From Eucommia ulmoides (lineage: Eukaryota > Streptophyta > Magnoliopsida > Garryales > Eucommiaceae): 64,000 nt of DNA. Below the pieces are notes generated by a model. That model did no database searches. It was not told the DNA's origin and saw only the letters and a list, made by a program, of their open reading frames with translations. The DNA lies in the NCBI GenBank assembly GCA_016647705.1, contig CM028330.1, positions 28,476,649 through 28,540,648 on the forward strand, in the 5' to 3' direction. Shown here in pieces: positions 34,543 through 45,317 of this stretch (positions within the stretch are counted from its first letter, which is position 1; every line of letters starts with the position of its first letter). The translations under genes were made by a program, and so were the position numbers.

Positions 34543-36576
34543 GTGGAAGTTGTTGACTCGTGCATTAGGGAATTCTTTCATGAAAAATTGGATTGGGATC
34601 CATTGGAACATGCTATCCCAAATTCCCTATTTATGGGGAATTTTGGTGAAAAAGGCTCAACCATGAAAGATGGTGTTGTGGACTACGTTATATATTTGGA
34701 AGCTTTACCTAAAGACGTTGTAGATTCAATTCAAGTGGAGACCATTGAAGACGAAGTTAGTTCTCCCGAACCCTCAAATTTGTCTCACGGTGGGTTAATT
34801 CTCAAGCAATTACCGGATCACCTTCGGTATACTTTTTTGGGGGAGAACTTAACCGATTGGATCATCACCTCATCATCCTTAACTCAAGAAAAAGAGAACA
34901 AGTTGCTATGTATTTTAAAATGGCACAAATTTGCATTTGCGTGGTCTATTTCTGACATCAAAGGAATTAGCCCAACTATTTGCATACATAAAATCTTGAT
35001 GGAGGACTCGTTTAAGCCTTCCATTGAGAACCAAAGAAGGCTAAATTTGTCATTAAAGGAGGTGGTCTGAGCCTAGGTGTTGAATCTATTGAATGTTGGA
35101 ATTATATATGCTATATTGGACAGTGAATGGGTGAATCCAGTGCAAGTGGTTCCCAAGAAAGAAGGCGTGACGGTGGTGAACAATGAGAGGAATGATCTTA
35201 TTCCTACACGAACCATCACTGGATGGAGAGTGTATATTGATTATATAAAGTTGAACAACGAGACATGGAATGATCATTTCCCTCTACCGTTCATTGATCA
35301 AATGCTAGATCGTCTTGCCAGTTATGATCATTATTGCTTTCTTGACGGCTATTCAAGCTACAATCATATAGCCATTGCACCGGAAGACCAAGAAATGGCA
35401 ACCTTCATATGTCCGTATGGAACATTTACTTACCGTCGTATGCCGTTTGGTTTTTGCAATGCTCCGACAACATTCCAATGGTGTATGATGGCTATATTTT
35501 CGGATATAGTGGAGGACATAATGGAAGTGTTCATGGATGACTTTTCAGTCTTTGGATCATCCTTCAACCATTGCCAATACAATTTGTCACTTGTTTTCAA
35601 CCGTTGTGAAGAGAAACACTTAGTTCTTAATTGGGAAATATGCCATTTTATGGTTAAGAAGGGAATTGTCTTAGGCCATCAGGTCTCTTCCAAGGGGCTT
35701 GAGGTGGACCGAGCAAATATTGAGACGATTGAGAAACTTCTATCTCCAATCAATGTGAAGGGAGTCCGAAGCTTCTTAGGCCATGCCGGCTTCTACCGGC
35801 ATTTCATAAAGGATATTTCTAAAATGGTGAAGCCATTATGTGATTTTCTTGAAAAAAAAATCCCCATTCAATTTTAATGATGCTTGTGTGGAAGCATTCA
35901 ATGCTATGTAGGAGAAGTTGATCTCGGCTCCAATTATAGTTGCTTCGGATTGGAATGAGCCTTTCGAAATCATGTGTGATGCGAGCGACTATACGGTTGG
36001 AGTAGTTTTAGGCCAACACAAGGAGAAGATCTTCTGATCCAGATACTATGCAAGCAATACGTTGAAGGACACTCAAGAGAATTACACCACTACTGAGAAA
36101 GAGATATTGGTGGTGGTCTTTGCGTGTGATAAGTTTCGATCTTACATTATAGGATCCAAAGTGACCCTTTATGCGGACCATACTGCCATCTGGTACTTAT
36201 TTTGAAGAAAGACGCCAAGTCACGTCTAATTTGGTGGATTCTCTTGCTCCAAGAATTTGATGCGGAGATCAGAGATAAAAAAGAGAGTGAGAATATAGTT
36301 TTCGATAATCTATCTTGGCTTGCGCAAGAGGATGTTGGTGATAAGTCTTGTATCACAGAAGTATTCTCAGATGAGCAATTGTTCAATGTTGACACTAAAC
36401 TTCTGTGGTTTGCGGATATTATAAACTATCTAGCATGCAAGGTATTGTCGCCGGACCTATCAAGTGTCCAGAGAAAGAAATTCCTATTCGATTTGAAGCA
36501 TTATATGTGGGATGAAATGATGTTGTTCAAGAAATTTGCTGACCAAGTCATCCGGAGATATGTTCCCGAAGAGTAA
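34543..36576 (+). pseudogene. R8 reverse transcriptase and RNase H
   Basis: An acidic linker (VDSCIREFFHEK, PNSLFMGNFGEKGS, then LKQLPDHLRYTFLGEN) leads into RT. RT blocks in order: FAWSISDIKGI, VNPVQVVPKK, TGWRVYIDYIKLN, HFPLPFIDQMLDRLA, YCFLDGYSSYNHIAI, CPYGTFTYRRMPFGFCNAP and VFMDDFSVFGSS with FMDD intact, then GHQVSSKGLEVDRA and SFLGHAGFYRHFI. RNase [45 protein letters not shown]. Stops lie at 35071-35076, near 35875, and in RNase H. The 266-codon RT frame (35077-35877) is the longest intact piece of pol in the window. Confidence 0.88.
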
Positions 36577-37552
36577 ATGGCTAGCATTCTATACCATTGC
36601 CATTCATCTCCGTGTGGCGGGCATTTTGGAGCGACATAGACGACCACTTATTTCGTGATTCATATACATTCGTAAGAACTTGTGATCGATGCCAAAGGGT
36701 TGGCAACATCTTCGACGACATGAGTTTCCACTGATGTTCATTCTCGACTTGGAGCTATTTGATGTGTGGGGGATAGATTTCATGGGGCCGTTTTCATCAT
36801 CCTTCGGTCAATAGTACATCTTATGGGCGGTGGATTACGTGTCTAAATGGGTTGAAGCTGTGGCAACGCCAACTAACGACGCCGAGGTGGTTCAGAAATT
36901 CCTTCAGAAAAGCATAATGACAAGTTTCGAGACACCTCGAGCCATTATTAGTGATGACGGGATCTACTTTTGCAATAAAATGTTCAATACTTTACTAACA
37001 AAGTATGGAGTCCGGCATAAGGTAGCGCTTCCATACCATCGACAAACAAATGGCCAAGCCGAAGTGTCCAATTGAGAGATAGAACAAATTCTAGAAAAGA
37101 CGATTCATTCTAATCGTAAATATTGAGCGATGAAGTTAGATGATACACTATGGGCATACCACATGGCGTTCAAAACATCGATCAGAATGTCACTATTTCG
37201 GTTGGTGTTTGGGAAGGCGTGTCATTTGGCAGTGGAATTAGAAGATCGTGCCCACTGGACGATGGAGGAATTCTGGAATGAAGCCTATGAGAACGCCAAA
37301 CTCTACAAAGACAATATGAATAAATAGCATGATAAGAACATAATCAAGAGAGAGTTCAGCCTGGGCGAACAACTACTATTATTCAATTCTCGGCTGAGGC
37401 TCTTTTCCAAAAAATTGAAGTCCATATGTTCTGGACCGTTCTGGATCAAACATGTATTTCTATTCAGCTCAGTCGAATTGGAAGGTGATGACAAACGCAT
37501 TTTTCGAGTCAATGGGGAGAGGATCAAGCACTATTTCGAGAATGAAGAATGA
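36577..37552 (+). pseudogene. R8 integrase
   Basis: Starts in the zinc-binding region: YHCHSSPCGGHFGA, and after a frame break CDRCQRVGNI, giving the HHCC pattern. The catalytic core follows: VWGIDFMGPF (first Asp), [30 protein letters not shown] (second Asp) and [17 protein letters not shown] (catalytic Glu). The C-terminal part reads [29 protein letters not shown] and RVNGERIKHYFENE before the TGA at 37550-37552. All three acidic residues survive, but several stops and frameshifts split the protein. No chromodomain is seen, as expected for Athila/Tat. Confidence 0.85.
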
Positions 37553-37854
37553 GTTGTGGAGAGTATCTCCCTCGTTGACGACTAATGTGGAAGTTTTCTA
37601 AGTCCAGGTATGGGACGGTAAATCAAGTGCACTTTTTGATATAAAATCGAGGGTACAGTTTTCGCCAACTTTTTATATTTAGTACTTTTTGGAGGTCAAA
37701 ATGGTCTCGAAGCGTGTTTGAGATTGATTTGAGGAGTTCAAATATTTGGGGTAGTGTTACGATCATAAAAGTGATGAAATAGCAAAGTGGAGGCAAGGTG
37801 GTGGTAGGCTTATTTGAGAAAAATACAGAGAACTAACAAAACATTTACAGGCTT
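37553..37854 (+). other. R8 post-integrase spacer
   Basis: Non-coding; includes GGGACGGTAAATCAAG, which is also found in R11 at about 49343-49358 and helps map the R11 deletion. Nothing else recognised. Confidence 0.5.
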
Positions 37855-37985
37855 GTCACCGCTGCAGTGCTAAAATGTCAGAATCTTTCCGCTGTTCCAC
37901 CACTGCAATAGTAAAACAACACAAAGCCTACTGGGCTTCCATCGCTGCAGCAGTGGAATTGACTGCTGCAGCGATGACGCCTCTT
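37855..37985 (+). repeat. Internal palindrome array, TGCA core (R8)
   Basis: Units CACCGCTGCAGTGC (about 37857), CACCACTGCAATAG, CATCGCTGCAGCAGTGG (about 37940) and CTGCTGCAGCGATG (about 37962). They share the CTGCAG core of the R8 LTRs and sit about 90-215 bp upstream of the internal TATA box. Confidence 0.75.
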
Positions 37986-38070
37986 TTTAGAGAAGAATGG
38001 CACCGTTTAAAAAAAAAACACCATTTAAAAAATCCTACTTCCAAAATCTCTCAAATTTTGCTCCCAAACC

Positions 38071-38080
38071 ATTATAAAAC
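38071..38080 (+). promoter_or_regulatory. Putative internal promoter TATA box for the env-position ORF
   Basis: ATTATAAAAC between the palindrome array and a T/C-rich leader. A consensus splice donor follows 165 bp later. In R11 the equivalent site is mutated to ATTCCAATAC. Inference from position only. Confidence 0.4.
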
Positions 38081-38235
38081 CTCAAATCCATCCATTTATA
38101 TTCAAAACTAAGATTCCCACCATCAATCGTCCTACAAAAATCGATTTTCAAACCATAAATTTGAGATTCTAGGGTTAGAGTGCAAAGAGGCGATTTCTCC
38201 CAATCTCAACTAATTGGCGCTCTAAATTTAGACAA

Positions 38236-38592
38236 GTAAGTTATTTTGAATCTGCATTACTCGTGCGTATTGCAATCTACTTGTGATTTGCATATTAATG
38301 TGAAGATTGGTTGATATTTTAGATTGTTCATGTGAAACCCTAGAACCCTTTTGTGATTTTTCATGTCATTGTGGTTTTGGGTCTATTTTTGGAGAATAAC
38401 AAGTTGATTTGGGGTGGTTTGTTTGTGTGATTCAAGATTTGATGCCAAGTTTTTGCAAATTTTTATTGAAATTCTTGTGATTGTTGTGTGTACATTAGGG
38501 ATAGTTGGTATTCTTGAAGATTTTAATTGTTTGGTTGAATTGCATTGTTCCGTTGTGATTTGGTGGCCGTTTTTTGTGTGTTGAATTGATAG
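38236..38592 (+). other. Predicted intron before the env-position ORF
   Basis: GTAAGT (38236-38241) is a perfect plant 5' splice site after GACAA. A T-rich region ends TTGAATTGATAG at 38592, 5 nt before the ATG. The interior is T/G-rich, as in plant introns. Subgenomic splicing of the env-position ORF has been described for related plant elements; here it is inferred. Confidence 0.5.
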
Positions 38593-38597
38593 GAACA

Positions 38598-39844
38598 ATG
38601 CCGAAGAGATCCACCTCCGAACGTCCAAGAGGTGAGAGATCTGTTTCACGATCTGATGATCTCGCCTCGGACTATAACTCAGGCCAATTTGTTTCCAAAC
38701 GAGTAGAACAACATTTTAATCGGGTTGAGCACAAACGTCCTTGTATTCGGGAGCGCAGATTTGATGAATTGGATGAGCTTGCGGTTAAAATTTCAAATGT
38801 GATAAAGGCACGAGATTGGGAACAACTGTGTAGACAACCGACCCCTGGAGTTATAGATTTGGTCTGGAAATTTTATGCAAATTGTGTTGAAACTAAAAAC
38901 CACTGGACCAGGGTCTGGACTCGTCCAGTGAAATTTGATCTGTATATAATAAATGCTTTGCTAGTGTTGGTTCCTCCGGAACAACGACAAGACTTAGATA
39001 AAGAAGTGGAGGAAGAAAACCTACAAATGGTCATTTGGACCCTCTATTACAGCAATATACAGTGGGTACATACGGGGTCGGGTTTCTCCATTTTTCCATC
39101 CAAGTTCTTGAACCAATGTTTGAAGATATGGTTCCACTTCATATGCTCCAGCCTCTACCCCACATTTGATTTGTCCGACATCTCCTAAGACTGAGCATTG
39201 ACGCTATATACAATTGAGACTGGTAAGCCATTGAACATCGGGTTCATTGTCAATTCATCTATCCAGTATGTACTTCGAAACACAAAAACTGGCCTACCAT
39301 TTTCGTCACTTCTCACCAAAGTTTTCATGAAGGCGGGTGTGGTTAGCTCTGGCGATAGCTTGTGCCTCCTCGTAAGACCTCTGGATCTCGCGTCAATGTG
39401 ACAAATCTAGAGCCCTGAGGTTCAGAGGCCGAGTGAACAAGAAGTAGGGCCGGAAGAAGAAGAAGAAAAAGAAGAAGAAGAAGCAGGGCCATTTAAGGCG
39501 CAAGATGTAGAGGTTCCTGTCTACCAGAAAATCACATTGGACAACCTCTACCAGCAGGTGGTTTATTAGGGAGAGCAGTTCCAGGCTCTTCGACTGGGCA
39601 CCGCCCCTATTTGCCAAGAGCAATATCAGATCCGGAATAAAAACGCCAAACTTCAGAGGTACCAGGATCAATATAATAAAATGATGTATGAATCTTACCA
39701 TTATTACGGAGTTCAGGTAGGCCATGATATGAGCGGCTACCTGTCGATACCACTGTTCCCGTCACACTTTTGTAGCCACCACACAATCCATCCCACCACG
39801 ATGGCAGTGGGGATGACATCTCTCGAGATGGATAATAGAAGGTG
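38598..39844 (+). pseudogene. Env-position ORF of R8 (Athila-type plant transposon protein family)
   Basis: ATG at 38598 follows the predicted acceptor. About 415 codons: basic start MPKRSTSERPRGERSVSR, then RPCIRERRFDELDELAVKI, WEQLCRQPTPGVIDLVWKFYANC, WTRPVKFDLYIINALLVLVPPEQ, a stop after LSDIS (39186-39188), VLRNTKTGLPFSSLLTKVFMKAGV, then a GAA-repeat-encoded acidic run (39453-39483), VPVYQKITLDNLYQQ and YQDQYNKMMYESYHYYG, ending in TGA at 39842. The WKFYANC/INALLG-type region matches the 'putative plant transposon protein' family found downstream of pol in Athila-like elements. It has no obvious transmembrane segments or signal peptide, so true envelope function is doubtful. Frame changes occur near 39190 and 39400. 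Confidence 0.75.
39453..39483 (+). repeat. (GAA)n trinucleotide tract
   Basis: Encodes the Glu/Lys run in the env-position ORF. Confidence 0.85.
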
Positions 39845-41517
39845 ATACTTTAAAGTCTCACCCCCTAGGTACGTGTTCGCAACCCATTATTGTCATCATG
39901 CTATATGCTGTTATTGGGATTACTGATGGGTCATTGTTGACACTGATCAATTCAAGTTTGGGGGGATGTATATGTTGTTTTGTTACACCGAATGGATGTT
40001 TTTTTCTATCATTGTTTCTTTTACTTTTGTATGCTTTAAAGTATATATATTTTTCTTGTTTATAGACATTTTAATGGATATATAGTTTTAGTTGTTAAAC
40101 GTTTTATAATTTAAGTTAATTTGTAGTTTTTATTTATGCATGTTTAGAAGTAAATTGTGGTGTTGTGAATATATAGTGTAATGTATGCATGTTAGTGTTT
40201 AGTTTTAGTATAATTGTGTTCGTGTATGAAGTAGTAATTGTGTCCTGAGTTTTTGAGTTCTTCTGGGCCATTACCCGATGATGAAAATTATCCACTAGTT
40301 GTATATCGAGGTCGGGGGTAGTGCTAATTCATGTGTATTCTGTATACTTGGCATGTTGATAAGGTAAAAGTCATTTTTGATCCAAAGTTTCAAGATCACA
40401 CTCATTGTATGGATTTTCAATCGATTTGATGCCGATTATTTAGTAGCAAGTTCATGACAAATTTAAGGAATCTAGAACTTGATTGAGGGAAACTTGAGGT
40501 GAAATCCTAGGCGAGGTAGTTAAGGAGACATGATTTAGGCATTCATTTCTATCGCTTGAGCCTTTGAAGCCTACCTTGTTATATGTTTATCTCTCGTTAC
40601 CCTGTTGAAGCCTATAAGCCTTTCAATTCTGAACACGTAACAAATGCCCTGGCCAATAAAACTTTTTCCAAACCTATGTTGCTAAACCTAATTAAGGTAT
40701 AATGTGAGTCAAAATCAAGTTAGCATTTTTTTATGCTACTGAAGTGAGCAGTTGGGTTTGGAGTGAACTTTTCATTGGTTCGGTATTAGAGTACTCGTCA
40801 TTTTTCTTTCGTATTCCCATACTTGTGAAATTGTACAAATTAAAAAAGTTTGGGGGTACGGTTTTGATTAAAAAAAATGTAAATATAATTCTATTTTTGT
40901 TTCTTTTGACAAATGAGTACAACGTTCTTAGATGATTGTTCAGGGTTGTGTTTTAAATATTTGTGGTTATGAGAGTGATTGAGTGCCAAGCGTTGTGCCT
41001 CGGGTATCATTGAGTTATAACCTTTACCTATTTTCTATTCCTGATATACCCTTGGCCATTTACCAAAAACCTAACCAAGTCCTATAGATCTTTTTGAACT
41101 TCTAAGCCTACATTAGTGAAGAGTAGAACCCAATCTGGCATATGAATATCCTAATCCTTTATGGTTTAAGTCATGATCTTTGTTGGTGAATAATCCAACC
41201 AGTGTTTGGATAGTTGTATAATTGAATTTTCACACACACACTTTGAATGGATCTAGAATGGTCTTTATTGATATTGAGTGTTGAAATTCTAGAACACCGC
41301 ATGGTGTGTTTTAATCTTGAACTTGTGTTGATTGGGGGCCGTTGAGGGAAAAATATTTTGGTTGATTAGGTGAATTCGGAACTTATATGCCATTACTTCT
41401 CATTCATTTTTTTTTTTTTTTATTATTGAAGTTAGTTAATTAGTAGTGTTAATTATTTTATTTTAGTGTTAGGGGGTTTTGCTCGAGGACTAGCAAAATT
41501 TCAAGTTTGGGGATATT
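39845..41517 (+). other. R8 3' spacer and polypurine tract
   Basis: Non-coding and colinear with spacers of R3, R5, R7, R10, R11 and R14. An internal tract AAGTTTGGGGGTACGG (40847-40861 region) faces CCCATAC (40816-40822). It ends TCAAGTTTGGGGATATT (41501-41517) beside the LTR. Confidence 0.8.
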
Positions 41518-42912
41518 TGATAGGTTGAAAATACCTGTCTATTTCCAAGCCGAATTTGGTAGTTTTCAAAAAATTTTATATTATTTTAAAGTGTTTATAT
41601 TCATTTTTATGTAAATCAGGTATAGGGACATAAACGGTTGATAATCAAGTAAATCGGTAGGAAATCGGTGGAAAAACATTGAAGAATATAAAAGATCATG
41701 AATTACAGCCTCACTGTTGCAGCGCCTGTGTTAAGGGCTACTGACCCTTGACTGCTGCAACGATGGCCTTTATCGGTACAGCGGTAAAAGGGTCAGTAGC
41801 ATTCTGCCCAACCACCGCTGCAATGATGGCCCTCACTATGCAGCGATGGAAGGGCAGAACGCCTAGTGATGAACCATCGCTGCACCAATGATGCCCACCG
41901 CTGTAGCGATCAATCAAGCAAATGTCTTTGATTTTTTAAAATATTTTTAGGAAATTTTGAGCCTTAGTTGATATCTTCTATTTCTACATTTTATTGGACA
42001 CGTTTTTACACTTGTTCAATAGCCAATATTCAGACCTAGAAAAGGAGAGCTCATTTGGAAGAAAAGGAAACAATTTCAGAATAATTTTGGCGGAAGTGGA
42101 ACACTTCACTCTCCAGATTTGATATTTTATCCTTGTTTCCTTCTTTGTATTTAAACTTTGTATCTTGAATGATGAAGTTATTCTCTTATTTTAATGTTTA
42201 TTTGGTTCTGATCATTATTAACTAAGTAGATATTATCTAGGGATTGATTAGTTCATGTATATGCATGTTTGATTGAACATATGTTTCGTTAATGGTTGCT
42301 TATCTATATCCAATTGTGTTTACCGTTTTATTACATCCATGGTATGCTTGTTATGGTATTATGGTTGGTTTGAGAATATAGGGTTTGATACTCGGGAGAG
42401 GTAACCCCAGATTCGGATTATGGTTAAACATAATATGACGGTCTATTGAATCAGGAGATTATTAGATCATGTGCAATTCATGAGGTTGGGTTAAGACTCA
42501 TGTACTTGTTTAAACATTAGATAGGGATATCAACATCGATATGAGGTCCATATTCACTTACTTTACACTCGGGAGAGGTAGTGAGTGAGTTTACGATACC
42601 TAGATTGTCGAATAGGATGAACACCATTATTGTAAACTAAACGAAATCAAACATGTATTAGTTAATGAAATTAATCCCTAGTTAATCCATTTTAATAGAA
42701 TTAATCCAAAGTAGTTAGGTTTAATTAGTTTTCGATTAGCAGATTAAAAATGATTCTTGAACCGTCTAGATAATATTAAACTATGCCAATTGTAGTACAT
42801 AACTAAACGCTCGACAAATCCCAGAGGACGATACTCGATCTTAGGATCCACTATATTAAAACTTGACCTTGTGCACTTGCGAGTAAAATCAAGCGTGAAA
42901 ATATCGCGACCA
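41518..42912 (+). repeat. 3' LTR of R8
   Basis: TGATAGGTTGAAAATACC to ATCGCGACCA. Matches 29074-30437 throughout with many transitions. CTGCAG-type palindromes at about 41705-41915; single conserved block. Confidence 0.9.
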
Positions 42913-44602
42913 ATTTCGTATTCCTCCAACTTTTTTTTTTTGGCCATGATGTCCTTAAAAGTTATTCCATAATTGGGCATTTTCTCAAATGCATCTGCGA
43001 ACGGAATATTGATGTAAATTTTCTTGAAAATCTCTAGAAACTTTTCAAATTGGCTATCCAACTTCTTCTTCTAAAACCATTGTGGGTACGGTAATAATGA
43101 AGTGATCATGAGAGGGATGTTCGGGGATGAGATTGAACCCAAAGTTTCTTCGGGAACTTTCTTTTGCTTCTTATCCCTAATAGCCTTCCTTTTACAACTA
43201 GATATCTCTGTAGACTCTTGCTCTAGTAGCTTTGTTTCTTTAACTTTATTCCCACGTCTCAAAGTGATAGTTTTGCAATCCCTTGGGTTAGTTTCCATAT
43301 CACTTTGGAACTTTCCCAAAGGTTTCCCCTTGATGGCGCTAGCAAGTTGACCAATTCGCATCTTGAGGGATTTCACGGTCGCGTCGGTATTAGTGCAAGT
43401 CGTCTCAATATTGTCAAGACTAGTCTCATGTTAATTGAGATGAATATGATTTTCTCTCATCATATTATTAGTTTGGCTCATGAACACAGTAAACATTTCT
43501 TCCAACGGTGAGTTACTATTGTCCACCTGCTATTGTTGTGAAGGACGATTTTGTTGTTGTTGAGGAAGACCCTGTGGTTGCGAAGGATAACCGGGAGGAG
43601 CTCGCAGGGCATCATGGGTGTTTGCGCAAGAAAAATTTTCATGGTTCCGAATCCCGAGATGATAATGAGTTGGGATGTTATTAGCAGGCCTAAAGGCATT
43701 GGCTCGATTGTTGATAAAATGTCATTCTTCAAATTCATTATCATTCCCTAGTCGAGAAACACTAGCCATGTTATCCATCTCTCTACTTTATGAGGTATCC
43801 GTGGTAGTGAAACCAGTAATTCGTTCCGTGAGCTTCGAAACTTGGGCCGACAAGATAGCTAGAGGATCAACCTCATAAATATCCACTACCTTTTGTCCCA
43901 TATTGCGTTCATTAGGCCATTGAAAATTGTTGGCCTCTATCTTCTCCAATAACACTTGAGCTTCATTAGGAGTTTTAGATAACAGAGAACCCCCAAATCC
44001 TGTATCCACAATCATTATAGTTCGTCTATCCACAATTGTTGGATTTGAAACCAATCTTGATACCCGTGTTGGGGACATCTTCTCAATAAGTCCTTGAACC
44101 ACTCCTATGCCTCAAAGAGTGGTTCGTAATCATTTTGGCGAAAGATGGCGATTTTGCCTCTCAATTGTGAAGTCTTCGATGGAGGGAAATACTTAGTGAG
44201 GAACCTTTGGGCTTAGTCCTCCCAAGTAGTGATACTTCCCATATGTACAGATTGGAACTAACTTCTAGCTCGATCTCGAAGGGAAAATGAGAATAACCTC
44301 AGTCGAATGATATCCTCTAGGACTCCATTAATCTTTACGGTATTGCATATCTCCAAAATAGTCGCTAGATTGATATTGGGATCTTCATGTGGAAGCCTAC
44401 CATATTAGTTTTGTTGAACCATGTTAATCAGGGTGAGTTTCAGCTCAAAATTGTTGGCATTGAATGGTTTCTTTCAAATTCCTGAATAATTATTGTTCAC
44501 AACGGGTCCAAAATAATCCTGAAGGACCTATTGTTGTTGTTGTGGCGGTGCTTGAGGTACCGATGGTTGTTGCGGTAGATGGTTATTACCACCGTCGGCC
44601 AT
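42913..44602 (-). pseudogene. R6 gag
   Basis: Minus strand from ATG 44602 (MADGGNNHLPQQPSVPQ) through YFGPVVNNNYSGI, NANNFELKLTLINMVQQ, LPHEDPNINLATILEICNTVKINGV, LFSFSLRDRARS, SQLRGKIAIF, CPQHGYQDWFQIQQL, then SLLSKTPNEAQVLLEKIEANNFQWPNERNMGQKV, a linker, and LKMRIGQLASAIKGKP. The final part LDSQFEKFLEIFKKIYINIPF...KKKKLEEYE ends at the R8 insertion. It is a close homologue of R8 gag and gives a cleaner view of the family, though stops are scattered. The N-terminal Gag half is absent from the non-autonomous ORFs. Confidence 0.85.
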
Positions 44603-44816
44603 TTCCGAAACTTGGTCTCTCATTTTTCTCCTTAATTTCCTTAGTGTGCATTCAACTTCTAGATCAAGAGGTAGAACTTCGAAGCTACGACTTTGTCGCA
44701 TACACTGTCAACCACTACAACAAAAGAAAAAAATCAAACTAAAATAAAAATTTAAAAATGTCTGAATTAAGATTGAGTTACCTGGTAGTAATATCAACTT
44801 AATTTCTAACTTTCAA

Positions 44817-44834
44817 TCCCCTGCAATGGCGCCA
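44817..44834 (-). promoter_or_regulatory. Primer-binding site of R6
   Basis: Reverse complement TGGCGCCATTGCAGGGGA, tRNA-Asp type, 6 bp from the LTR at 44841. Confidence 0.8.
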
Positions 44835-44840
44835 AAAACT

Positions 44841-45317
44841 TGTTGCGATATTTATATGCTATGTGTACTCGCAAGTGCCCGAGGTCGAGAAAGTAATAAA
44901 GTGATCCAAAGATTGAGAATCGTCCTCTAGGATTGTAGTTACAAATGGCTAAGTACCACTATTAGAATAACTTAATTTTATGCAGGCCATCGAAGACTAA
45001 GTGATGAAAATTAGATCAACAACTAAACTAATAATTAATAAAGGAAGTAAATATCTAATGGTAGATTTTATTTGAGGAAATTTAATGGAATAAGGGCTCA
45101 AGGGGGTTTGACATCACTTTGCTAAACTGTGCTAATCCGCTTCAAGTTTGTTAATGAAATTTATGCCCAATCATTAACCATGGATCTCTACAGTGACCTC
45201 GCTCCCTCTTTTGAGTGCCGAGTAAGGTAGTTTGTATAATCACTTAAACAGAAATGTTTATTCAATTCAACTAATTATCCAATTGTTAAGTTCTGTCCAT
45301 CTAATGGCTACCCAAAC
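44841..45317 (-). repeat. 5' LTR of R6 (outer end missing)
   Basis: The first 154 bp match the 3' remnant at 23547. The LTR-like sequence continues to about 45317 and then meets TGTCACACCCCC, which looks like the start of something else. The true 5' terminus is not seen. Confidence 0.7.

Larger units (their letters stand above)
29074..42912 (+). mobile_element. Near-complete Athila/Tat-like Ty3/gypsy element R8 with env-position ORF
   Basis: Full architecture: 5' LTR 29074-30437, PBS 30444-30461, gag, protease, RT, RNase H, integrase (to 37552), internal promoter and intron (38071-38592), env-position ORF (38598-39844), 3' spacer, polypurine tract, 3' LTR 41518-42912. Flanks GTTTT (29069-29073) and ATTTC (42913-42917) are one transition each from GTTTC, and removing R8 restores the R6 coding text. 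Solo LTR R9 interrupts gag. It carries many stops, so it is inactive now, but it is the best model for the autonomous parent of the family. Confidence 0.9.
23547..45317 (-). mobile_element. Athila/Tat-like Ty3/gypsy element R6 (minus strand), split by R7 and R8
   Basis: Minus-strand order: 5' LTR (45317-44841, outer end lost), PBS (44834-44817), gag (44602-42913), protease (29073-28600), linker and RT/RNase H (28580-28387, 25458-23701), deletion of integrase, and a 154-bp 3' LTR remnant (23700-23547). R7 and R8 insertions account for both gaps, since reading frames join across them. Its LTR (TGTTGCGATATTTATATGC) differs from the R1-R5/R7-R14 superfamily but the PBS is the same tRNA-Asp type. 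Flanking ATATA at 23542-23546 is a candidate TSD; its partner is missing. Confidence 0.85.

Noticed and set aside
38598..39844. Calling the third ORF of R8 a true envelope gene
   Set aside because: No signal peptide, transmembrane helix or furin-like site is visible. The text matches the plant transposon protein family placed at the env position, so only the position is claimed.
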